From an uncultured Bacilli bacterium (lineage in GTDB: Bacteria; Bacillota_I; Bacilli_A; RF39; UBA660), in assembly GCA_947628685.1 (NCBI GenBank), contig CANRAT010000023.1, positions 1 through 20,957 of the forward strand: DNA of 20,957 nt, written 5' to 3'. The translations under genes and the position numbers were made by a program. The notes beneath the pieces were generated by a model that was given only the letters and a program-made list of their open reading frames with translations, did not search any database and was not told the origin of the DNA. Shown in pieces: positions 6,715 to 14,175 of this stretch (position 1 is its first letter; each line of letters starts with the position of its first letter).

Positions 6715-6761
6715 ATTTTTAGGATAAAATCTAGTCCTTAGAAAGTAAAAAGGGTGATATT

Positions 6762-8246
6762 GTGTTAAAGACTTTTGATTTTGAAAAGACTCCAGTTGTT
6801 GAGTTAGTTAACGATATATTAGTAGATGCTTCAAAAAGAGGTGCATCAGATATACATTTTGACCCTCATGATGAATTTTTAAAAGCTCGTATAAGAATTG
6901 ATGGTGAATTAATAGATTATACTGAAATTCCTAATACAATTGCAAAAAACTTAATTACACGTATAAAAATTATATCTGGAATGAATATTACTGAATCAAG
7001 ACTTCCACAAGATGGTGCGATTAAAGCAACTCTTGAAGACATCGATTTAGACTTGCGTGTTTCTGCTATTCCAACAAATAAGGGTGAAAAAATTGTTATT
7101 CGTATTTTGGACTATTCTTTAAGTTTAGCAGGTTTGGAAAGTTTAGGATTTAATCAAGAAAACTATAAAAAAGTTTTAAAAATGATTTCAATTCCAAATG
7201 GAATAATTTTAGTTACGGGTGCGACTGGTACAGGTAAATCTACTACTGTTTATTCTATACTTCAAAGATTAAATAAAGAAAATACTAATATAATTTCTGT
7301 TGAGGACCCAATTGAAATGGATATTGATGGTGTTAATCAAATACAGACAAATAGTGAAATTGGACTTGACTTTGCTACTGTACTTAGATCTATATTACGT
7401 CAAGACCCTAACATTATAATGATTGGAGAAATTCGTGATACTGAAACTGCTAAGATCGCTGTTAGAGCATCTATTACAGGACATTTAGTATTGTCAACTA
7501 TACATACAAACGATTCACTTACTACAATTGAACGTTTACTAGATATGGATGTTGAAAGATACTTACTTGCAAGCGCACTTGCAGGAATTATATCTCAAAA
7601 ACTTGCGAGAAAATTATGTCCACATTGTAGAAAATTAAGACCTACTAACGAATATGAAAAAGATATAATAAAGAAAGTTACAGGTAAAACTGTAAATGAA
7701 ATATATACTGCAGTTGGTTGTGATGAATGTAAAAATGGTTATAATGGAAGAATTGCAATTCATGAAGTTTTATTAATCAATCAGGAAATAAAAGATGCAA
7801 TAAGTTCTAATGTTAAAAAGGATAAATTAAGACATTTAGTATATAATAGTGATGTTATTTCTCTATTACAAGATGGTATTAATAAAGTTTTAGAAGGACT
7901 TACAACTCTTGAAGAATTATTAAAGATTATTGAATTAGACGATGATGAAGTTGTTCATTCTACAGGACTTGAAAATGCTATAGAAGTCAATGAATTAACT
8001 AAAGAAAGTGCGAAAAATATGGACTTAGATGATTCAAAGGATGAAATTAATAAGACCGTTATTGAAGATAAAATAGTTGATGAATTATTTAATGATGAAG
8101 TTGTTCCAGAAGAAGAAAAACAAGATGTTATAGAAGAACCAAAAGTCGAAGAAAAAATTGAACCAAAAGTTGAACCTAAAGAGAAACCTTTTAAACCAAG
8201 TACTAAATCTTCACTATTTAGTTCAAAGAAAAATATTTTTAAATAA
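6762..8246 (+). CDS. pilB: Type IV pilus/competence assembly ATPase (PilB/GspE)
   Basis: This hexameric ATPase powers pilin polymerisation at the inner face of the membrane. The protein has 494 residues. It lacks the MshEN-type N-terminal domain of Gram-negative PilB and starts almost directly with the core, as ComGA does. Visible motifs are Walker A GATGTGKST (153-161), the Asp box (ISVEDPIE), Walker B IIMIGEIRD (218-226), the His box (HLVLSTIHTND), and a four-Cys zinc site (Cys286, 289, 320, 323). Residues from about 391 to the end form an unusual acidic, Glu/Lys/Pro-rich tail of about 100 residues that ends in Ser/Lys. The start is GTG, after AGGGTG, and a good promoter lies upstream. PilC, PilD and the prepilins flank it on the opposite strand. 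Confidence 0.93.
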   Translation: MLKTFDFEKTPVVELVNDILVDASKRGASDIHFDPHDEFLKARIRIDGELIDYTEIPNTIAKNLITRIKIISGMNITESRLPQDGAIKATLEDIDLDLRVSAIPTNKGEKIVIRILDYSLSLAGLESLGFNQENYKKVLKMISIPNGIILVTGATGTGKSTTVYSILQRLNKENTNIISVEDPIEMDIDGVNQIQTNSEIGLDFATVLRSILRQDPNIIMIGEIRDTETAKIAVRASITGHLVLSTIHTNDSLTTIERLLDMDVERYLLASALAGIISQKLARKLCPHCRKLRPTNEYEKDIIKKVTGKTVNEIYTAVGCDECKNGYNGRIAIHEVLLINQEIKDAISSNVKKDKLRHLVYNSDVISLLQDGINKVLEGLTTLEELLKIIELDDDEVVHSTGLENAIEVNELTKESAKNMDLDDSKDEINKTVIEDKIVDELFNDEVVPEEEKQDVIEEPKVEEKIEPKVEPKEKPFKPSTKSSLFSSKKNIFK

Positions 8247-8267
8247 GCTTTAAGGCTTATTTTTTTA
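8242..8267 (+). terminator. Terminator of pilB
   Basis: A 7-bp stem (8242-8248 with 8255-8261) overlapping the pilB stop is followed by a run of T to 8267. Confidence 0.75.
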
Positions 8268-8270
8268 TAC

Positions 8271-8297
8271 AAAAAAAAACAATATTTTCATATTGTT
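8271..8297 (-). terminator. Terminator of the pilC-pilD unit
   Basis: An 8-bp stem (8278-8285 with 8290-8297) with a 4-base loop overlaps the pilD stop. It is followed on the minus strand by about nine T (8279-8271). It lies back to back with the pilB terminator. Confidence 0.85.
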
Positions 8298-9052
8298 AAT
8301 AAATTTATTATACTATTAAAGTCTAATTTTAATAATACAATTAAAATTGCTGCTATTGCCAAAAAAGGTCCAAATGGGATTTCATGAGATGGATTATTTT
8401 TAAGCAATAATAGTGATATTGGTAATCCTATTACAGCTGAAATAAATACAGACACTATAGCCATTTTATATCCAAACATTAGGCCAAATACAGCCATAAG
8501 TTTTATATCTCCTCCACCCATAGATTCTCTTTTAAATAAAAAGTCTCCAAATAATTTAAGTAAAAACATAAATACAAATGCTATAAGAGAATTAAGTAAT
8601 GAAACCCCTACTCCATTTACTCCTACTATAAAAAATTTTATTACTATTATCATTAGTGAAAATATAATTAATACGCTATCAGGAATTGTCATTGTTTGAT
8701 AATCACTTATAATTATTATTAATAGCATTGATATAAATACTATAGAAAGTAAACAATCTAAAGAAAAACCAAAAACTACATATGAAAGCGCGAACAATAC
8801 ACCACTTGCAAATTCAAATATAGGATAAAACAATGAAATTTTATCTTTACACGATTTACATTTTCCACCTAAAAATAAAAAAGAAAAAATTGGTATTAAC
8901 TCTAAAGGTGTAAGTTTATGATTGCATTTTGGACAATGAGAAGGAGGATATATAAGTGACTCCCCCTTAGGTACTCTATATCCTACCACATTGTAAAATG
9001 AACCAAATATTGTTCCTACTATAAAGAACAATAATATAATGCTTAAATACAT
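8288..9052 (-). CDS. pilD: Prepilin peptidase/N-methyltransferase (PilD/ComC)
   Basis: This membrane aspartyl protease cleaves the leader of prepilins and methylates the new N-terminus. The protein has 254 residues. The N-terminal cytosolic domain keeps the two zinc pairs CPKC (40-43) and CKSC (65-68) linked to methyltransferase activity. The catalytic aspartates are at SDYQTMTIPD (Asp117) and MGGGD (Asp182). About seven hydrophobic spans follow the usual PilD topology. The ATG lies two bases from the pilC stop (TAG-G-ATG) and uses a G-rich ribosome binding site within the pilC 3' end, so the two are co-transcribed and coupled. Its substrates should include the three prepilins in this window. 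The gene ends in TGA, which shows TGA is a stop here. Confidence 0.95.
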   Translation of the reverse strand: MYLSIILLFFIVGTIFGSFYNVVGYRVPKGESLIYPPSHCPKCNHKLTPLELIPIFSFLFLGGKCKSCKDKISLFYPIFEFASGVLFALSYVVFGFSLDCLLSIVFISMLLIIIISDYQTMTIPDSVLIIFSLMIIVIKFFIVGVNGVGVSLLNSLIAFVFMFLLKLFGDFLFKRESMGGGDIKLMAVFGLMFGYKMAIVSVFISAVIGLPISLLLLKNNPSHEIPFGPFLAIAAILIVLLKLDFNSIINLLTI

Positions 9053-9053
9053 C

Positions 9054-10808
9054 CTATCCCCCCATGCTTGCTACTTGTTGATACATACTAAACATTGGTA
9101 CAACAACTGCTAGTAATATAGCCCCAACTGAAAATGTTAAGAAAATTATCAAAATTGGTTCTACTAGTGATTTAATTCTTGATACCGTATTTTTATGTAA
9201 ACTTTGATAATAAGTAGAAACTCTTGCCATCATTTCCGCTAATTGACCTGTTTTTTCTCCTGTTACTATCATCTCATATGCTGGTACAGGGAACGCCCAT
9301 TGATCTTTAAATGCTGCAGAAATTTTATCACCTCTTGCAAGGTTTGCTACTGTATCTAATATCATCATTTTATATATTTCATTATTTGTTACTCTATTCA
9401 AAATATCCATACTATCCGTAATGTAAACGTTATGAGCAAGTAATGTTGCAAACGTTTTAGAGAACATTGTAACTTCATTATAAATAATTACATCTTTTAA
9501 TACAGGTATATGCATAAAAATCCATTGAAACATTGTTCTAATAACCTTAACATTTTTATATAGATATATAAGTATTAAAATAGCAATAATTAATCCAATA
9601 ATTATCCAAATTATATTTTTTTCCATAAAATGACTTGCTGCAATTACCATTAATGTAAATTTTGGTATTTGTGATGCATCCATACTATTATATATATCTA
9701 CAAATTTTGGAACTACGTACATCATTACAAATGTAACAACTGCTAAAGTAAATACAAATACTATTGTTGGATAAGTTAACGCACTAATCATTTCTTTTCT
9801 CGCTTCTTCTGATTCAGTATAGTAATTTACCATATCATCTAGTGCTTCAGGTAATTCACCTGTAAGTTCTGATGCCTTAACCATGTTTATTAATAATTTT
9901 GGAAATGCCGCACCTCTTTTTTCTAATGCAGAACTAAAACTTTCCCCAACTGTTAAATCGTATGTAACATCTCTAAGTATACTTTTATATGACCTTTTTT
10001 GAACTTGTCTAATTAATATATTAAGTGCATCAACAAGTGGTATACCTGATTTAATATAAGTAGATAACTGTGTTAGTAAAAATATTAAATCTTTATTTTT
10101 AACTTTAATTTTATTTGCGCCTATATTACCGTGTAAAGTTTGAATTAATTTACTTGTTCTAATACTATATACAACAAGACCTTCACCAAGTAAGAAAGAT
10201 TGAACATCTAATCTTGAATATGCTTCAAAATATCCTTTAATCTTTTTACCAGATTGATTTATTGCTACATACTCCCAAGTAATTCTTTTTCCTTTATTTT
10301 CATCATTTTCATCATCTTGTGAGAAGTCTACTAACATTGTTTTAGTATCAAATGCTTTTTTATTTCTTGCTTGTTTAACTAAAGCAATATTATCAAACTT
10401 TTTCTTTATTGCTTTTGGAATTGATATAATTCCCATTAAACCTGCATTTATATAATAACCTAAATTTCTTTTTTCTAATTGAATGTTTTCATTTCTATAA
10501 CTTGAAGTATCTATTTTAGGTACTTCTTTTTTCTTGTGTCTTGATTCTTTCTTCTTATCTTTTTCATATATACGTTGACTTTTTTTTCTTAATTTATCAA
10601 CATCTACTTCATTTGATTTACTAATAAGTTTACTTATAGATAAAGCGATAAACATAAACGGCCATAATAAACCATACCAAACATATTTAAAAAATCTATA
10701 TATACATATACATAATTTCATAAAAGCAGAAACAAAAGAAAAAGCAATGTTATTAATTACATTAGTTGTATTTTTATTTTTTTTCTTTGTTTGTTTTTCT
10801 TTTTTCAA
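9054..10808 (-). CDS. pilC: Pilus assembly platform protein (PilC/GspF)
   Basis: This is the inner-membrane platform on which PilB acts during pilin assembly. The protein has 584 residues, against about 400 in typical PilC/GspF. The usual core begins near residue 178 (EYVAINQSGKKIKGYFEA). Two T2SSF domains follow, about 237-360 and 440-565, with hydrophobic spans near 346-366, 397-417 and 550-572. Conserved stretches include LSTYIKSGIPLVDAL, SELTGELPEAL and VTGEKTGQLAEMM. Residues 1-177 are an extra, very basic extension with a hydrophobic stretch (about 21-63) and a Lys-rich segment. The start is TTG at 10808, seven bases after AGGTG, as there is no ATG until residue 30. It is the first gene of a pilC-pilD unit with its own extended -10 promoter. 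Confidence 0.93.
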   Translation of the reverse strand: MKKEKQTKKKNKNTTNVINNIAFSFVSAFMKLCICIYRFFKYVWYGLLWPFMFIALSISKLISKSNEVDVDKLRKKSQRIYEKDKKKESRHKKKEVPKIDTSSYRNENIQLEKRNLGYYINAGLMGIISIPKAIKKKFDNIALVKQARNKKAFDTKTMLVDFSQDDENDENKGKRITWEYVAINQSGKKIKGYFEAYSRLDVQSFLLGEGLVVYSIRTSKLIQTLHGNIGANKIKVKNKDLIFLLTQLSTYIKSGIPLVDALNILIRQVQKRSYKSILRDVTYDLTVGESFSSALEKRGAAFPKLLINMVKASELTGELPEALDDMVNYYTESEEARKEMISALTYPTIVFVFTLAVVTFVMMYVVPKFVDIYNSMDASQIPKFTLMVIAASHFMEKNIIWIIIGLIIAILILIYLYKNVKVIRTMFQWIFMHIPVLKDVIIYNEVTMFSKTFATLLAHNVYITDSMDILNRVTNNEIYKMMILDTVANLARGDKISAAFKDQWAFPVPAYEMIVTGEKTGQLAEMMARVSTYYQSLHKNTVSRIKSLVEPILIIFLTFSVGAILLAVVVPMFSMYQQVASMGG

Positions 10809-10847
10809 TTAAATACACCTACCGTTCCCTTTATTCTTACTATAAAA

Positions 10848-10875
10848 ATTATAGCATATTTTTCAAAAATGTAAA
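10848..10875 (-). promoter_or_regulatory. Extended -10 promoter of pilC-pilD
   Basis: On the minus strand TTTACA (10875-10870), a 16-bp spacer and TATAAT (10853-10848) preceded by TGC (extended -10). Confidence 0.75.
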
Positions 10876-10930
10876 ACCTTTTTTTAAAAATTCATATAAT
10901 ATTTTAGATGAATATAATTAGGAGGAAATC

Positions 10931-11305
10931 ATGAATTATTATAATCCTTATTTTTATACAGTTCCTATTGCCACTCAAGCACCAAGAGTTGGTTTATTTT
11001 CAAGACTATTTGGTGGTTCAGGTATAACACTTAGTGGTATATTAAATGGAACACAAAGAGCACTTAATTTTGCAAATCAAGCAATACCACTTGTAAAACA
11101 AGTTAAACCAATGATTGGTAACGCTAAAACTATGTTTAAAGTTATGAATGAATTTAAGAGAGTTGAAAAACCTAAAAATGATAAAAAAACTAATATAAGT
11201 AATAATAATATCAATAATAATGTAAATATAGATAGTAATACTTCTAATGGTGTAATTGATAATAATAATTATATAACAGATAATGGACCAACATTCTTTA
11301 TGTAA
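10931..11305 (+). CDS. YqfQ/VrrA-like protein
   Basis: This protein has 124 residues. Residues 1-22 are Tyr/Pro-rich. The middle (SGITLSGILNGTQRALNF, then AIPLVKQVKPMIGNAKTMF) resembles the YqfQ/VrrA family of Bacilli, in which a LxxTQxxLxxxxxAxPxVxQ block is conserved. Residues 85-115 are an Asn-rich low-complexity stretch, and the chain ends in GPTFFM. No transmembrane helix or catalytic motif is evident. The role of the family is poorly known. An AGGAGG site lies five bases before the ATG, and two TATAAT elements (10895 and 10913) lie just upstream but without a clear -35. The gene lies between the pilC promoter and the large prepilin gene but faces the opposite way, so a pilus role is only a positional guess. 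Confidence 0.6.
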   Translation: MNYYNPYFYTVPIATQAPRVGLFSRLFGGSGITLSGILNGTQRALNFANQAIPLVKQVKPMIGNAKTMFKVMNEFKRVEKPKNDKKTNISNNNINNNVNIDSNTSNGVIDNNNYITDNGPTFFM

Positions 11306-11327
11306 AAAGAGACTTTAAGTCTCTTTT
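11305..11327. terminator. Bidirectional terminator
   Basis: A 9-bp stem (11305-11313 with 11319-11327) with a TTTAA loop sits between the convergent YqfQ-like and large prepilin genes, with T-rich tails on both strands. Confidence 0.8.
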
Positions 11328-11331
11328 ATAT

Positions 11332-12981
11332 TTAGTTAATTGGAGAAAACACGACGCGAAATGAATGATTGTCGCTAGGACGACCATAATAACCCAAAGA
11401 ATTAAAAACTCCTGAATTCATACCATTGCTAAATAAGCCTCCACGAAGAAACCAAGGTGAAGTTGAAGAAATGGAAAGCGAAGAATCCCCATACCAATTT
11501 GAAGTTTCTGATAATGCGTGTCCTTTACATACTTCGCCATCACATGCTGTTACTAAACTTGATCCAGTATATTTATCATAATATCTTGTATTTTCCTCTG
11601 CATCAAAAAATCCTGATTGAAAGCTTGATGAACCTATTTCATCATTATAGTTTCCCATTACATATTCTTGCGCCCCTCCGCTTATATCATATATTCCATA
11701 TATGTTCCCTGTTGTTGATGCTTTAATTCCATAAATTCCATCATATTTGTTATTTAAACCAGTACATGTATCTGATGTACTGTCACTTACATTGTTTGCT
11801 CCTATTCCTGTTATACGACTTTGACAATTATTTATATGTACTTCACTTTTGTCTTTACCATATTTTCCATATTTACTTTGAGATAAATATGCTACTGCTC
11901 CCCATTCACTATTCTTCATCATATGAGTATCTATAAAGCTCTTATTTATCCCAAAAATGTTATTATCTCTTGACATTGACCTCGTTACAAAGAAAAAATT
12001 TGATACATTATTATTTTTTAGTGAACTCACATTCGGCAGTATTCTTAACCCATCTGCACTATCACAATTTTCATCTATACAATTTAAATCATTAGTTGAT
12101 TTCCCAAGTGTTATATGACTTGGTTCAAACTTTCCTACCCATATTCCTGTTAACTCATCATCTCCAAATGTGAATGCAGGATGTGTGTACCACTCTCTTG
12201 GTGTATTTCCTGTATATTTAGCTTCTCCATATTTCTTTGCTTCTCTTTCACTTACAAATTTTATATCTATTGCTCCTGGTAACTTTTGTGTTGGCTCTAA
12301 ATCATTTTCACTTAATTTTCTTCCATACTCACTCTTTATTGTATATTCATATCTTGGTATCCATACAAACATTGCTAGTACATCTTTTGAGTCTTTTTCA
12401 CTATTTGATTCTGGAACTGTTACTATATCTCCTACTTTTTTATCTCTTGATGATTCTCTTAATATTACTGCATTGGCCCACCACTGATTGTTATAGTCAT
12501 ACCACTCTTTATTTTCATCTGCTATTACCCATGATGATTTTTCCTCATCATAAATAACAGGTACTAATCCTTCTCTTATTTTTGGTATATTTGCTCCACT
12601 ATCATCTCTATATGCAAGTGCATAATCACATCTTAATGTGTCAGTTGGATTTACTTCATACTTTATTACTCCATTTTCTGTCGCTTTATTATTTGTTATT
12701 TTTACTTTTATATCATCATCTAAATTACTATCATCAAGTAATCCTTCTTTTTTTAAGTCTGATACACTTAAATATGCACATTCATCTATATCTGGTAATC
12801 TATCTAAATTATCTGCTCCCCACATTTCTGCTGATGATTTTATTAAATTTATTTGTACATTCGATAATTGTTGTTTTGAATCTTTAACTAGTTTTGTTAC
12901 TGCTATACTTGTAAGAAGTGCAAGTAAAGATATAATTATTATTACTCCAAGTAGTTCTACTAGTGTAAATGCCTTTTTCAT
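11332..12981 (-). CDS. Large prepilin with C-type-lectin/FGE-like adhesin domain
   Basis: This prepilin has 549 residues. The leader MKKA and the helix FTLVELLGVIIIISLL form a class III prepilin signal with Ala instead of Gly at -1. A pilin-like region with two Cys (68 and 118) follows. From about residue 160 to the end is a large domain (VLAMFVWIPRYEYTI, WVGKFE, HMMKNSEWGAVAYLS, GNIYGIYDISGGAQEYVMG, PWFLRGG and SFRVV). This series is typical of the formylglycine-generating-enzyme/C-type-lectin fold found in surface and phage tail adhesins. It would act as a filament-displayed binding subunit processed by PilD. The first in-frame ATG is six codons upstream, but the AGGG site six bases before the ATG at 12981 favours the start used here. 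Its promoter contains a G10 tract, and residues 509-549 resemble a retroelement-diversified region. Confidence 0.85.
   Translation of the reverse strand: MKKAFTLVELLGVIIIISLLALLTSIAVTKLVKDSKQQLSNVQINLIKSSAEMWGADNLDRLPDIDECAYLSVSDLKKEGLLDDSNLDDDIKVKITNNKATENGVIKYEVNPTDTLRCDYALAYRDDSGANIPKIREGLVPVIYDEEKSSWVIADENKEWYDYNNQWWANAVILRESSRDKKVGDIVTVPESNSEKDSKDVLAMFVWIPRYEYTIKSEYGRKLSENDLEPTQKLPGAIDIKFVSEREAKKYGEAKYTGNTPREWYTHPAFTFGDDELTGIWVGKFEPSHITLGKSTNDLNCIDENCDSADGLRILPNVSSLKNNNVSNFFFVTRSMSRDNNIFGINKSFIDTHMMKNSEWGAVAYLSQSKYGKYGKDKSEVHINNCQSRITGIGANNVSDSTSDTCTGLNNKYDGIYGIKASTTGNIYGIYDISGGAQEYVMGNYNDEIGSSSFQSGFFDAEENTRYYDKYTGSSLVTACDGEVCKGHALSETSNWYGDSSLSISSTSPWFLRGGLFSNGMNSGVFNSLGYYGRPSDNHSFRVVFSPIN
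11335..11457 (-). other. Candidate DGR variable region
   Basis: The last 41 codons of the large prepilin encode PWFLRGG, then a stretch of mixed residues, then SFRVVFSPIN. This is the layout of variable regions (VR) in C-type-lectin targets of diversity-generating retroelements. Between Gly515 and Ser540 most of the non-conserved codons end in T or C (TTT, AGC, TCT, TAT, TAT, CGT, CCT, AGC, GAC, CAT). That is what adenine mutagenesis of AAT/AAC template codons would leave. The 3' end (TTTCGCGTCGTG) is unusually GC-rich for this genome, as expected for the homing-initiation segment. No template repeat or reverse transcriptase is visible in this window, so the call rests on the VR alone. Confidence 0.5.
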
Positions 12982-13005
12982 ACATATCCCTATCCTCATA
13001 CTTCT

Positions 13006-13036
13006 ATTCTACCACGCCCCCCCCCCTACATGTCAA
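13006..13036 (-). promoter_or_regulatory. Prepilin promoter with G10 tract in spacer
   Basis: On the minus strand TTGACA (13036-13031) and TAGAAT (13011-13006) are separated by 19 bp, of which ten are a continuous G run. The start of transcription would fall about 18 bases upstream of the prepilin ATG. Optimal spacing of 17 bp would need a tract of eight. Changes in tract length should alter promoter strength. Confidence 0.8.
13017..13026. repeat. Poly-C/poly-G homopolymer tract (10 bp)
   Basis: Ten consecutive C on the plus strand. It is the longest G/C homopolymer I see in this AT-rich window and lies exactly between the -35 and -10 of the large prepilin promoter. Confidence 0.95.
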
Positions 13037-13040
13037 GACT

Positions 13041-13071
13041 AAAAAAAAAGAAATTTTTTCAATTTCTTTTT
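13041..13071 (-). terminator. Terminator of ftsA-ftsZ
   Basis: An 11-bp stem (13045-13055 with 13061-13071) is followed on the minus strand by a run of T. It starts at the ftsZ stop and ends about five bases before the -35 of the prepilin promoter. Confidence 0.85.
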
Positions 13072-14164
13072 AAAAACCTCTTCTTCTTAAGAATGAAGGT
13101 ATAATATCATCACCATCATCTGTATCATCAGTTGATGAAGTACTTCTAAAGTTAAAATTTGAACTAGACTCTTGTGTACTATCAGTTTTTGCACTTTGTA
13201 CCTCAGATGCTTTTTTATCATCATCAAATCCAGTAGCAATTACTGTAACTATAATTTCATCATTTAAATTTTCATTAATTACAGCACCAAATATAGTATT
13301 CATATCTGTTTTAGCGCTTTTCCTAATTATTTCTGCTGCTTCTTCAACTTCAAATAATGTAAGATTATTACCACCTGTAACATTTATAATTGCATCTGTT
13401 GCACCATCAATACTAGTTTCAAGAAGTGGACTAGATATTGCTTGTTCTGCAGCCTCAGTAGCCCTATTTTCTCCTACACCAATTCCAATTCCAATAAGTG
13501 CAGTTCCACGTTTTTCCATAACTGTTTTAACATCAGCAAAGTCTAGATTGATAAGTCCTGCAACAGCAATTAAATCAGATATAGATTGAACTCCTCTTCT
13601 TAATACATTATCTACTTCTTTAAATGATTCTAAAAGTGGTGTTGATTTATCTATTATCTCTCTTAATTTATCATTTGGTATAACTATTAAAGTATCTACA
13701 TTTTTCTTTAATTCATCTAAACCTTGTATTGCTTGTTCCATTCTTTTTTTACCTTCAAATGAGAAAGGTTTAGTTACTATACCAACTGTAAGTGCGCCAA
13801 GTTCTTGTGCGATGTTAGCGATAACTGGAGCAGCACCTGTTCCTGTTCCACCACCCATACCACAAGTTACAAATACCATATCAGCACCTGCTAAGGCTTC
13901 TTCTATTTCTTTTTTACTCTCTAATGCTGCTTCTCTTCCTATTTCTGGTTTAGCGCCTGCACCTCTACCACCTGTTAATGTTTCACCTATTTGTATTTTA
14001 GTTGGGGCTTTAGATACATTTAATACTTGTAAATCTGTATTAGCAACTATAAACTCAACACCTTTAACTCCTGATTCTATCATTCGATTTACAGCGTTAT
14101 TTCCGCCTCCACCAACTCCAATAACCTTTATTTTAGCTACTTGATCCATTTCTAATCCAAACAT
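13070..14164 (-). CDS. ftsZ: Cell division GTPase FtsZ
   Basis: This tubulin-like GTPase forms the division ring. The protein has 364 residues. Signatures are the N-terminal GVGGGGNNAVNRM (16-28), the ANTD loop, the tubulin motif GGGTGTG (104-110), the catalytic synergy loop around NLDFADVKTVM, and a C-terminal domain. An acidic, Ser/Thr-rich linker leads to the conserved tail DIIPSFLRRRGF, which binds FtsA and SepF. An AGGAGG site five bases before the ATG fixes the start. It follows ftsA by 11 bases and shares its promoter. The rest of a dcw-type cluster is not next to it: the downstream neighbour is a pilin gene and the upstream one is an RNase J paralogue. Confidence 0.98.
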   Translation of the reverse strand: MFGLEMDQVAKIKVIGVGGGGNNAVNRMIESGVKGVEFIVANTDLQVLNVSKAPTKIQIGETLTGGRGAGAKPEIGREAALESKKEIEEALAGADMVFVTCGMGGGTGTGAAPVIANIAQELGALTVGIVTKPFSFEGKKRMEQAIQGLDELKKNVDTLIVIPNDKLREIIDKSTPLLESFKEVDNVLRRGVQSISDLIAVAGLINLDFADVKTVMEKRGTALIGIGIGVGENRATEAAEQAISSPLLETSIDGATDAIINVTGGNNLTLFEVEEAAEIIRKSAKTDMNTIFGAVINENLNDEIIVTVIATGFDDDKKASEVQSAKTDSTQESSSNFNFRSTSSTDDTDDGDDIIPSFLRRRGF

Positions 14165-14175
14165 AATTTCCTCCT

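Noticed and set aside
13017..13026. The C10 tract as a sequencing artefact
   Set aside because: It cannot be excluded for the exact length, but the flanking -35 and -10 are well formed around it, so the tract itself is probably genuine. Its true length should be checked in reads.
11457..13042. Several open plus-strand frames of about 90-135 codons opposite the large prepilin
   Set aside because: They are Leu/His-rich shadows of the prepilin coding strand with no ribosome binding sites. The prepilin frame has clear domain signatures.
11332..13069. A template repeat or reverse transcriptase for the candidate variable region inside this window
   Set aside because: I read both strands for a second copy of the WFLRGG-encoding segment and for a reverse transcriptase gene and found neither, so the retroelement, if present, is elsewhere.
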